DNA of 11,639 bases. Origin: an uncultured Bacteroidota bacterium. GTDB taxonomy: Bacteria > Bacteroidota > Bacteroidia > Chitinophagales > Chitinophagaceae. The translations under genes were made by a program, and so were the position numbers. How positions within the stretch are numbered: the stretch's first letter is position 1; each line of letters opens with the position of its first letter. The notes below the pieces were generated by a model. That model searched no databases, was not told where the DNA came from, and saw only the letters and a list, made by a program, of their open reading frames with translations. The stretch covers positions 1 through 11,639 of the forward strand of contig CAIZLI010000123.1 of the NCBI GenBank assembly GCA_903933765.1, in the 5' to 3' direction. Below, one piece after another: positions 1-5,331 of the stretch.

Positions 1-133
1 AGGAATGACTTATAGCCAGTTCATTAATTTATTAGCTAAGAAAGGTTCTGATTTGAACCGTAAAGTATTGGCTGATATGGCAATGAATGAGCCTGAAACT
101 TTCAAAAAGATTGTACAATCAGTGAAAGCTTAA
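1..133 (+). CDS. rplT: 50S ribosomal protein L20, C-terminal part (5' end outside window)
   Basis: The open frame enters from the left edge (first full codon at base 2) and ends at TAA 131-133, giving the last 43 residues of a protein. The segment has the conserved L20 tail: a tyrosine-serine-x-phenylalanine-isoleucine stretch (YSQFI), then LNRKVLADMA, then a terminal helix ending FKKIVQSVKA. This aligns by eye with the E. coli L20 end (RKILADIAV..F..LVEKAKA). L20 binds 23S rRNA early in assembly of the large subunit. In most bacteria rplT is the last gene of infC-rpmI-rplT, and the strong terminator just downstream fits an operon end. The upstream partners are outside the window. The family assignment is firm despite the truncation. 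Confidence 0.93.
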   Translation, partial: GMTYSQFINLLAKKGSDLNRKVLADMAMNEPETFKKIVQSVKA

Positions 134-152
134 TTGCTGCTCAAAATAGATT

Positions 153-185
153 AAAAACCGCTCCAATTCTTGGAGCGGTTTTTTT
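153..185 (+). terminator. Rho-independent terminator after rplT
   Basis: A 14-bp perfect stem (153-166 with 170-183) has a TTC loop. Its core is ACCGCTCCAA / TTGGAGCGGT, and it runs straight into a T tract to 185. It starts about 20 nt after the rplT stop and closes the ribosomal-protein transcription unit. The A run before the stem could let it act weakly in the other direction, but there is no minus-strand gene nearby to use it. Confidence 0.93.
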
Positions 186-229
186 ATGACCAACTGTAAA
201 AAAGCAACCCTAATATCCATTCAAACAAC

Positions 230-237
230 TATTTTTG
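230..237 (+). promoter_or_regulatory. Possible Bacteroidetes -7 promoter element before the arginine decarboxylase gene
   Basis: TATTTTTG fits the Bacteroidetes -7 consensus TAnnTTTG and lies 35 nt before the ATG at 273. No TTG is present about 20 nt upstream (roughly 206-210), so the -33 half is missing. The call therefore rests on the -7 element and on the need for a promoter after the strong rplT terminator. Confidence 0.4.
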
Positions 238-272
238 TAAAATCAAATTAACAAGTAACCCCAGCTACATCC

Positions 273-1709
273 ATGAACAATACCTACACTTCTCTGGTAA
301 AACAAACTTTCCATTTCCCTCAAGAAGGATTCAACAAAAATGAAAACGGTTACCTAGAATTTAATGGGCTCGATTTAAAATCGATTATCGAAAAACATGG
401 TACGCCTTTAAAGCTGACTTATTTGCCAAAAATTGGGATGCAAATTAACAAGGCAAAAAAGATGTTCGCGGATGCTTTCAAAAAACATAAATACGAGGGG
501 GAGTATTTTTATTGTTATTGTACAAAAAGTTCCCACTTTTCTTTCATAGTAGAAGAAGCATTATCGCATAATGTACATTTAGAAACTTCATTTGCATATG
601 ATATTGAGATCATCAATCAATTGTACAAGAGAAGAAAAATAAATAAAGATATTTTTATCATCTGTAATGGGTATAAGCAAAAAACATATACGAGTAGGAT
701 TACAAAATTGATCAATACAGGCTTCAAAAATGTGATTCCTATATTAGATAACGTAGAAGAGTTACAATTTTATAAGCGCAATGCAAAAGTACCTTTTAAA
801 TTAGGTATTCGTGTTGCTGCCGAGGAAGAGCCTAGTTTTCCTTTCTATACGTCTCGCTTAGGTATTCGTGCAAAAGACATTTTAGAGTTTTATGTGGACG
901 AGATTGAAGGGTATGAAGATAAGTTTCAATTAAAGATGTTGCATATCTTTTTAAACAAAGGGATCAAGGATGATATCTATTATTGGTCAGAGTTGAATAA
1001 GATCATCAACCTTTATTGTCAATTAAAAAAGATCTGTCCTGAATTAGATTCTATCAATATTGGTGGTGGTTTCCCAATCAAGCACTCACTTGGTTTTGAA
1101 TATGATTATCAATTCATCATCAACGAGATTGTGTCTAATATTAAGAAAGCATGTAAAAAGGCAAAAGTACCAATGCCAAATATCTATACTGAATTTGGAA
1201 GCTATACGGTGGGCGAGAGCATGGCGCATATTTATAAAGTGCTTGCTGAGAAAAAACAAAACGACAGAGAGTGCTGGTATATGATTGATTCATCCTTCAT
1301 CACGACACTTCCAGATACATGGGGTATTGGAGAAAAATTCTTGATGCTTCCAGTGAATAAATGGGAAAATGATTATCAAAGGGTGGTGCTTGGAGGTATC
1401 ACATGTGATAGTCATGATTATTATGATTCAGAGGAACATATTAACGAGGTATTCTTACCTAAATTAAAAGATGACACCATGGATGATAAGGAAGAAGAAA
1501 ACAAAGAACCATTGTATGTTGGTTTCTTCCATACAGGTGCTTATCAAGATCAAATTAGTGGCTACGGAGGGATCAAACATTGCCTTATTCCATCACCAAA
1601 ACACGTCATTGTAGAAATGGATGAGAAGACGGGTAAATTGGTTGATTGGGTGTATGCAAAAGAACAATCTGCTCAGTCCATGTTAAAAATACTGGGTTAT
1701 TTGAGGTAA
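273..1709 (+). CDS. speA: Arginine decarboxylase (fold-III PLP enzyme, short Bacteroidetes type)
   Basis: This enzyme decarboxylates arginine to agmatine in the cytoplasm, the first step of putrescine synthesis. The 478 residues form an alanine-racemase-like barrel followed by a beta domain. The PLP Schiff-base lysine is K85 in CYCTKSSH. The glycine-rich phosphate-binding loop is NIGGGFP (262-268), and the barrel's last phosphate-contacting segment is TEFGSYTVGES (306-316). The second active-site half holds GGITCDSHDYY (374-384, catalytic C378 and D379) and GFFHTGAYQ (417-425). The length is far below the roughly 650 residues of E. coli SpeA but matches the ~465-residue arginine decarboxylases I recall from flavobacteria. 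An acidic stretch (398-412, DDTMDDKEEEN core) looks like a small insertion. The aguB and aguA genes about 3.6 kb downstream supply the next two steps and support arginine, rather than diaminopimelate or carboxynorspermidine, as substrate. It stands alone between rplT and the bacilliredoxin gene. Confidence 0.88.
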   Translation: MNNTYTSLVKQTFHFPQEGFNKNENGYLEFNGLDLKSIIEKHGTPLKLTYLPKIGMQINKAKKMFADAFKKHKYEGEYFYCYCTKSSHFSFIVEEALSHNVHLETSFAYDIEIINQLYKRRKINKDIFIICNGYKQKTYTSRITKLINTGFKNVIPILDNVEELQFYKRNAKVPFKLGIRVAAEEEPSFPFYTSRLGIRAKDILEFYVDEIEGYEDKFQLKMLHIFLNKGIKDDIYYWSELNKIINLYCQLKKICPELDSINIGGGFPIKHSLGFEYDYQFIINEIVSNIKKACKKAKVPMPNIYTEFGSYTVGESMAHIYKVLAEKKQNDRECWYMIDSSFITTLPDTWGIGEKFLMLPVNKWENDYQRVVLGGITCDSHDYYDSEEHINEVFLPKLKDDTMDDKEEENKEPLYVGFFHTGAYQDQISGYGGIKHCLIPSPKHVIVEMDEKTGKLVDWVYAKEQSAQSMLKILGYLR

Positions 1710-1788
1710 AATGTTCCCTTTTCGCATTTTTATACGTCATAACGTCCTGTTATTTAATTGTTAACTGCCATAATGGCTCGAAAACAAA

Positions 1789-1820
1789 TTTGTAAGTGAT
1801 TTTTAAAATCCCTAATTTTG
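1789..1820 (+). promoter_or_regulatory. Complete Bacteroidetes promoter for the bacilliredoxin gene
   Basis: TTTG (1789-1792), exactly 20 nt, then TAATTTTG (1813-1820): both halves of the Bacteroidetes housekeeping consensus at the preferred spacing. Transcription would begin near 1825, giving a leader of about 15 nt before the ATG at 1839. The spacer contains a short inverted repeat, GATTTT-T-AAAATC (1798-1810), and an 11-bp palindrome GCCATAATGGC lies just upstream (1767-1777). Both could be chance in DNA this AT-rich. Confidence 0.8.
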
Positions 1821-1838
1821 AGTCAAATAGTAGAAGAT

Positions 1839-2255
1839 ATGTACCCTGCAGAGATTGTATTACCAATGAAAGCTGAATTAGTTGATAATGGATTCACAGA
1901 CTTAACAACAGCGGCTGAAGTTTCAAATGTGGTAAATACCAATGGTACAACAATGGTTGTTATTAATTCGGTTTGTGGTTGTGCTGCTGGAGCTTGTAGA
2001 CCAGGTGTCTTGATGGCTGTAGCTAATGCAACAAAAAAACCAGATCATATCACAACAGCATTTGCAGGATTCGATATCGAGGCAGTCAATCAGGTAAGAG
2101 CATTACATATGCCTTATCCACCTTCTTCACCAGCTATTGCTTTGTTCAAAGACGGCAAATTGGTAAGTATGGTAGAAAGACATCAGATTGAAGGAAGCCC
2201 TGCTCAAGTGATCGCACAGCACTTAATTTCTTTGTTCAACGAACATTGCAATTAA
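1839..2255 (+). CDS. Bacilliredoxin, BrxA/BrxB (YphP/YqiW) family
   Basis: Bacilliredoxins remove bacillithiol from S-bacillithiolated proteins, playing the glutaredoxin role in the cytosol. The 138-residue product shows the thioredoxin-like family pattern: MYPAEIVLPM at the N-terminus, then TTMVVINSVCGCAAG with the CGC motif (C46, C48), TAFAGFDIEAV (73-83), PPSSPAIALF (94-103) and VERHQIEGSP (112-121). It ends NEHCN, with a C-terminal cysteine as in B. subtilis YphP. A TTG at 1818 would add seven residues, but that TTG is the end of the promoter's -7 element, so I chose the ATG at 1839, which also gives the usual family N-terminus. The gene forms its own unit between a promoter and a terminator. 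bshB1, a bacillithiol synthesis gene, lies 2.3 kb downstream. C53 is an extra cysteine where I recall alanine in relatives. BrxA and BrxB cannot be told apart here. Confidence 0.9.
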   Translation: MYPAEIVLPMKAELVDNGFTDLTTAAEVSNVVNTNGTTMVVINSVCGCAAGACRPGVLMAVANATKKPDHITTAFAGFDIEAVNQVRALHMPYPPSSPAIALFKDGKLVSMVERHQIEGSPAQVIAQHLISLFNEHCN

Positions 2256-2300
2256 TAAATATATTGAACGCTTTTTGTTTTTAGATGGGTTAGTAATTAC

Positions 2301-2331
2301 GGCCGCACTTTCTAGTGTGGCCATTTTTTTT
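2301..2331 (+). terminator. Rho-independent terminator after the bacilliredoxin gene
   Basis: A 9-bp stem (2301-2309 GGCCGCACT with 2314-2322 AGTGTGGCC, one G-T wobble) and a TTCT loop are followed by A and eight Ts (2324-2331). It lies 46 nt after the stop codon, so the bacilliredoxin gene is probably transcribed alone and lgt needs its own promoter. Confidence 0.9.
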
Positions 2332-2343
2332 GCTAATAATCAC

Positions 2344-2351
2344 TTACTTTG
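2344..2351 (+). promoter_or_regulatory. Imperfect -7 promoter element before lgt
   Basis: TTACTTTG differs from TAnnTTTG at one position and lies 18 nt before the chosen lgt ATG, a spacing like the clearer promoters of this window. The nearest upstream TTTG (2329-2332) is only 11 nt away, and nothing fits at 20 nt, so no -33 element is supported. A promoter is expected here because a strong terminator precedes lgt. Confidence 0.35.
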
Positions 2352-2369
2352 CAGTACTTAATTAAGACT

Positions 2370-3524
2370 ATGTATCCTAACTTATTTTATCTAATCAAAG
2401 ACCTTTTTGGAATTGAACTCAATGCATTAAAATTGGTGAATTCATTTGGCTTTTTTGTGGCGATGGCATTTGTGGCATCTGGATACGTCTTGTATTTAGA
2501 ATTAAAAAGAAAAGCTGCTTTAGGAGAGTTTACTTATAGCGAAGAAAAAGAAATCATTGGCGCGCCAGCAACCACGGGTGAATTATTAAGTGCTGGATTT
2601 TTTGGATTTATATTTGGATATAAACTTATTGGTGCATTTATTATTGCAGACGCTTTAAATAATACACAGGCTTTTATTTTATCCTTAGAAGGCAGTATGG
2701 GTGCGGGTATTTTAGTTGCTGCTATTATGGTCTATTTGAAATGGAAGGAAAAGGATAAAGTTAAAATGACAAAGCCTGAAACCCGCACTGTACAAGTGTG
2801 GCCGCAGGATAGAGTAGGTGATATTGTATTGAAAGCGGCACTTTGGGGCTTCCTAGGTGCAAAGATTTTTCATAATTTAGAAAACCTAGAAGAGTTTAGT
2901 AGAGACCCTATTGGTTCCCTTATTTCATTTAGTGGATTGACCTTTTTTGGAGGCTTAATTTTAGCGACCATTGCGATTATCTATTATTTAAAAAAGGAAA
3001 AAATCTCAGTGATTCATTTTGCAGATGCGATGGCACCAACCATGTTATTTGCTTATGCAGCCGGCAGAATTGGTTGTCAAATTAGTGGTGATGGTGATTG
3101 GGGAATCGTAAATACAAATCCAAAACCTTTTGGGTGGATACCAGATTGGGCATGGGCCTATCAATATCCACACAATGTGGTGAACGAAGGGGTGGCTATT
3201 CCAGGATGTGTTGGTGCATATTGTAATCAGTTGCCTTTACCAGTTTATCCAACTGCACTCTATGAGATCATCATGATGTTCATTTTGTTTGCCATCATGT
3301 GGAGTTTCCGTAAGAAAGTGACTCAACCAGGAATCCTAACAGGTATTTATTTAATTTTTGCTGGTGGAGAAAGATTTTTGATTGAAAAGATTAGGGTGAA
3401 CAACAAATATGATTTTTTACCATTTCAACCAACTCAGGCCGAATTGATTTCCGTAATTTTGATCATAATTGGTTTGCTGTTTTTAGTCAAATCAAAAACT
3501 TGGTTTCCAAAAAAACAAGCTTAA
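2370..3524 (+). CDS. lgt: Prolipoprotein diacylglyceryl transferase, Bacteroidetes type
   Basis: Lgt transfers diacylglycerol from phosphatidylglycerol to the lipobox cysteine of exported prolipoproteins, the first step of lipoprotein maturation in the inner membrane. The 384-residue product is polytopic, with hydrophobic segments near 24-43, 71-93, 106-122, 154-168, 187-206, 219-236, 296-311, 320-333 and 358-374. The family signature is GRIGCQISGDGDWG (232-245), aligning with the E. coli GRxGNFxNGExWG segment. The other conserved blocks are YPTALYE (293-299) and RFLIEKIRVN (335-344; R335 and E339 match the E. coli R239 and E243 positions). It is about 90 residues longer than E. coli Lgt. The additions include a charged loop (123-150) and a periplasmic insert (246-292) with C280 and C285. 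The first possible start, TTG 2349, lies inside a -7-like element, so ATG 2370 is preferred. A substrate candidate, the AmiD-like lipoprotein, is encoded downstream. yajQ follows after 56 nt and may be co-transcribed. Confidence 0.9.
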   Translation: MYPNLFYLIKDLFGIELNALKLVNSFGFFVAMAFVASGYVLYLELKRKAALGEFTYSEEKEIIGAPATTGELLSAGFFGFIFGYKLIGAFIIADALNNTQAFILSLEGSMGAGILVAAIMVYLKWKEKDKVKMTKPETRTVQVWPQDRVGDIVLKAALWGFLGAKIFHNLENLEEFSRDPIGSLISFSGLTFFGGLILATIAIIYYLKKEKISVIHFADAMAPTMLFAYAAGRIGCQISGDGDWGIVNTNPKPFGWIPDWAWAYQYPHNVVNEGVAIPGCVGAYCNQLPLPVYPTALYEIIMMFILFAIMWSFRKKVTQPGILTGIYLIFAGGERFLIEKIRVNNKYDFLPFQPTQAELISVILIIIGLLFLVKSKTWFPKKQA

Positions 3525-3580
3525 ATAATTTATTCATTTTCATATACAAATCGATTTTTATTCAACTTTAAATTTTCATT

Positions 3581-4069
3581 ATGCCATCATTTGATATCGC
3601 AAGTACAGTAGACGTTCAAATATTAGACAATGCTGTGAATGTGGTGAAAAAAGAAATCACCAATCGTTTTGATTTCAAAGGAATTCATGTTGTCATTGAT
3701 CTAAATAAAAAAGACTACATGATTAAATTAGAGTCTGATTCCGAGATGAAATTGCAACAAATTGTAGATGTGCTTTTAAGCAGGTCTATCAAACAAGGGA
3801 TAGATGCCAACGCATTTGATTTGACAAAAACCCCACAACCAAGTGGAAAGATCTTTAAGCAGGATGTGCCTGTAAGAAACGGCTTAAAGCAAGAAGATGC
3901 CAAAAAGATCTCTAAGTACATCAAAGACAAGGGTTTAAAGGTGCAAACAGCCATAATGGACGATATTATCAGGGTAACAGGTAAGAAAATTGATGATTTA
4001 CAGGAAGTGATTGCTGCTTGTAGGACTGAAAATTTCGGCGTTCCCTTACAATATATCAATATGAAGTAG
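3581..4069 (+). CDS. yajQ: YajQ family nucleotide/RNA-binding protein
   Basis: The 162 residues match the YajQ (DUF520) family end to end. They open with MPSFDIASTVDVQ and RFDFKG (29-34), contain SRSIKQGIDANAFDL in the middle, and carry the near-invariant KKISKYIKDKGLKVQTAI and IRVTGKKIDDLQEVIAA blocks, ending FGVPLQYINMK. Members have two ferredoxin-like domains. E. coli YajQ has been reported to bind nucleic acid, and a Xanthomonas homologue binds cyclic di-GMP. The role in Bacteroidetes is unknown, so I do not assign a specific ligand. It is a soluble cytosolic protein with no signal peptide. The start is fixed by the MPSFD beginning typical of the family. It lies 56 nt after lgt with no convincing promoter or terminator between. 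Its stop codon lies inside a sequence complementary to the downstream rpmE2 promoter hairpin. Confidence 0.93.
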   Translation: MPSFDIASTVDVQILDNAVNVVKKEITNRFDFKGIHVVIDLNKKDYMIKLESDSEMKLQQIVDVLLSRSIKQGIDANAFDLTKTPQPSGKIFKQDVPVRNGLKQEDAKKISKYIKDKGLKVQTAIMDDIIRVTGKKIDDLQEVIAACRTENFGVPLQYINMK

Positions 4070-4106
4070 GCTAAATGCCAGTTTTTGGGAGATCAAACCC
4101 TAAAAA

Positions 4107-4138
4107 TTTGGCTAAAATAGCATTTTAGCCTACTTTTG
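4107..4138 (+). promoter_or_regulatory. Complete Bacteroidetes promoter for rpmE2
   Basis: TTTG (4107-4110), exactly 20 nt, then TACTTTTG (4131-4138), a perfect match to the consensus and preferred spacing. Transcription should start near 4143, leaving a leader of about 50 nt before the rpmE2 ATG at 4193. The spacer is filled by a perfect inverted repeat, listed separately. Confidence 0.82.
4110..4130. repeat. Perfect inverted repeat filling the rpmE2 promoter spacer; possible operator or yajQ terminator
   Basis: The arms GGCTAAAAT (4110-4118) and ATTTTAGCC (4122-4130) are perfectly complementary around the 3-nt centre AGC. In yajQ mRNA this would be a 9-bp hairpin followed by UACUUUUG, a poor but possible terminator tail. 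As DNA it lies exactly between the -33 and -7 elements, where a bound repressor would block transcription. A third copy, TAGGCTAAA, sits at the yajQ stop (4067-4075), and it can pair with the 3' arm instead. I cannot tell from the sequence which role is real. Confidence 0.75.
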
Positions 4139-4157
4139 CAACCTATTTTATAATTGT

Positions 4158-4173
4158 CACGGCAAAAACCGTG
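4158..4173 (+). promoter_or_regulatory. Small hairpin in the rpmE2 leader
   Basis: CACGG (4158-4162) pairs with CCGTG (4169-4173) around the loop CAAAAA. It lies about 15 nt after the predicted transcription start and 19 nt before the ATG. It is the only GC-rich element in the leader. Ribosomal-protein leaders that bind their own product are known for L31 in other phyla, so this may be an autoregulatory site, but one 5-bp stem is weak evidence. Confidence 0.4.
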
Positions 4174-4192
4174 CAGCCTTAAAAATCATCAT

Positions 4193-4444
4193 ATGAAACA
4201 AGGTATCCATCCAGAAGCGTATCGTTTCGTTGTCTTCAAAGACATGAGTAACAACACTTCTTTTTTAGGTAAGTCTACTGCAAACACCAAGGAAACCATC
4301 AAATGGGAAGACGGTAATGAGTATCCAGTAATTAAATTGGAGATTTCAAACACATCTCACCCTTTCTACACTGGTAAGAACATGTTAGTAGATACTGCTG
4401 GTCGTATCGATAAGTTCAACAAGCGTTACGCAAAAGCAAAATAA
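4193..4444 (+). CDS. rpmE2: 50S ribosomal protein L31, type B (zinc-independent)
   Basis: L31 bridges the central protuberance of the large subunit and the head of the small subunit. The 83 residues begin [17 protein letters not shown], as in type B L31 (E. coli YkgM begins MKPNIHPEYRTVVFHD). They contain the diagnostic SHPFYTGK (55-62) and end [13 protein letters not shown]. The product has no cysteines, so the four-cysteine zinc site of type A L31 is absent. In many bacteria type B is the zinc-starvation copy; in Bacteroidetes I believe it is the usual one, so a zinc response should not be assumed. A TTG at 4154 would add 13 unrelated residues that overlap the leader hairpin, so ATG 4193 is chosen. 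The gene has its own promoter and terminator. Confidence 0.93.
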   Translation: MKQGIHPEAYRFVVFKDMSNNTSFLGKSTANTKETIKWEDGNEYPVIKLEISNTSHPFYTGKNMLVDTAGRIDKFNKRYAKAK

Positions 4445-4465
4445 ATTAAAGCAATTAATTTTATC

Positions 4466-4500
4466 AACCCTTTCCAATTTCAAATTGGAGAGGGTTTTTT
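4466..4500 (+). terminator. Rho-independent terminator after rpmE2
   Basis: A 13-bp stem (4466-4478 with 4484-4496, one T-G wobble; core AACCCT...AGGGTT and CCAAT/ATTGG) has a TTCAA loop and ends in six Ts (4495-4500). It starts 21 nt after the rpmE2 stop and separates it from bshB1. Confidence 0.93.
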
Positions 4501-4540
4501 GTTTCAGGCTACAATCTGCGCATCTTTACTGTTCAATACT

Positions 4541-4548
4541 TACCTTTG
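4541..4548 (+). promoter_or_regulatory. -7 promoter element for the bshB1-aguB-aguA-amidase run
   Basis: TACCTTTG fits TAnnTTTG exactly and lies 28 nt before the bshB1 ATG, so the leader would be about 24 nt. The -33 half is poor: TCTG at 4515-4518, 22 nt upstream, is the best candidate. The position after a strong terminator supports a promoter here. Confidence 0.6.
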
Positions 4549-4576
4549 TCCTCTCGGAAATGCTAAATAATAGACT

Positions 4577-5308
4577 ATGCAGAAATTAGATATATTGGCC
4601 TTTGGTGCACATCCAGATGATGTGGAATTAGGATGTGGGGGCACTTTGTTTGCTGCCGTAGCGGAAGGTAAAAAAATTGGCATCATCGATCTCACTCAAG
4701 GAGAATTGGGCACAAGAGGAACGGTGGCGGATAGATTAAAGGAAGCATCCTTGGCGGGGGAGTTGATGGGTGCAACTATTAGAGAAAACTTAGGGATGAA
4801 AGATGGTTTTTTTGTAAATGACCAAGCACATCAAATAAGCATCATTGAAGTGATCAGAAAATACCAACCCGAAATTATTTTATGCAATGCGCCTGAAGAC
4901 CGTCATCCAGATCATGGTAAAGGAGCTAAACTAGTAGCTGATGCTGCATTTTTAGCTGGATTAAATAAAATTCAAACAACATACAACGGCGTTGCACAAA
5001 CAGCTTGGAAACCAAAACAGGTGTTTCATTATATACAATCCAGAAATTTACAACCTAGTTTTGTAGTGGACATAAGTGCTTTCATGGATAAGAAGATGGA
5101 ATCTATTATGGCGCATGCTTCACAATTTTATAATCCAAATTCAAATGAGCCGAATACTTTTATTTCTAGTGATTCTTTCTTAGAATTCATAAAAGGACGT
5201 GCCAAAGAGTTTGGGCAACAAATTGGTGTAGCCTATGCAGAAGGTTTTATTTCTGAGAAGATGCTTGGTATACATAGTTTTGATGGATTAATTCATAAGA
5301 CAACTTAA
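4577..5308 (+). CDS. bshB1: Bacillithiol biosynthesis deacetylase BshB1 (GlcNAc-malate deacetylase)
   Basis: BshB1 removes the acetyl group from N-acetylglucosaminyl-malate, giving glucosaminyl-malate, to which cysteine is then joined to make bacillithiol. The 243-residue product is a LmbE/PIG-L fold zinc deacetylase. The motif AHPDDVELGCGG (11-22) supplies zinc ligands H12 and D15 and the catalytic D14. RHPDHGKG (109-116) supplies H110 and zinc ligand H113. The same numbering (H12, D15, H113) is used for the zinc site of the Bacillus cereus homologue. DLTQGELGTRGT (38-49) and ASQFYNP (181-187) are typical of BshB1 rather than the mycothiol enzyme MshB. The bacilliredoxin gene upstream agrees with a bacillithiol-producing host; bshA and bshC are not in the window. 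aguB follows after 23 nt, so this is probably the first gene of a four-gene unit. Confidence 0.93.
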   Translation: MQKLDILAFGAHPDDVELGCGGTLFAAVAEGKKIGIIDLTQGELGTRGTVADRLKEASLAGELMGATIRENLGMKDGFFVNDQAHQISIIEVIRKYQPEIILCNAPEDRHPDHGKGAKLVADAAFLAGLNKIQTTYNGVAQTAWKPKQVFHYIQSRNLQPSFVVDISAFMDKKMESIMAHASQFYNPNSNEPNTFISSDSFLEFIKGRAKEFGQQIGVAYAEGFISEKMLGIHSFDGLIHKTT

Positions 5309-5331
5309 TAAATACTTTTAAAAGACGCAAT

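Noticed and set aside
1710..1760. Terminator after the arginine decarboxylase gene
   Set aside because: Only a small ACGT/ACGT repeat and scattered T runs are present; no stem with a T tract could be built.
2357..2366. CTTAATTAAG, a 10-bp palindrome just before the lgt ATG
   Set aside because: A 10-bp palindrome of A and T with one G/C pair is common by chance in this composition, and there is no supporting second element.
3715..4059. 114-residue open frame on the minus strand inside yajQ
   Set aside because: YajQ is conserved over its full length on the plus strand; the reverse frame shows no recognisable domain.
4154..4192. Thirteen-residue N-terminal extension of L31 from TTG 4154
   Set aside because: The residues are unlike any L31, overlap the leader hairpin, and the typical MKQGIHPE start is at 4193.
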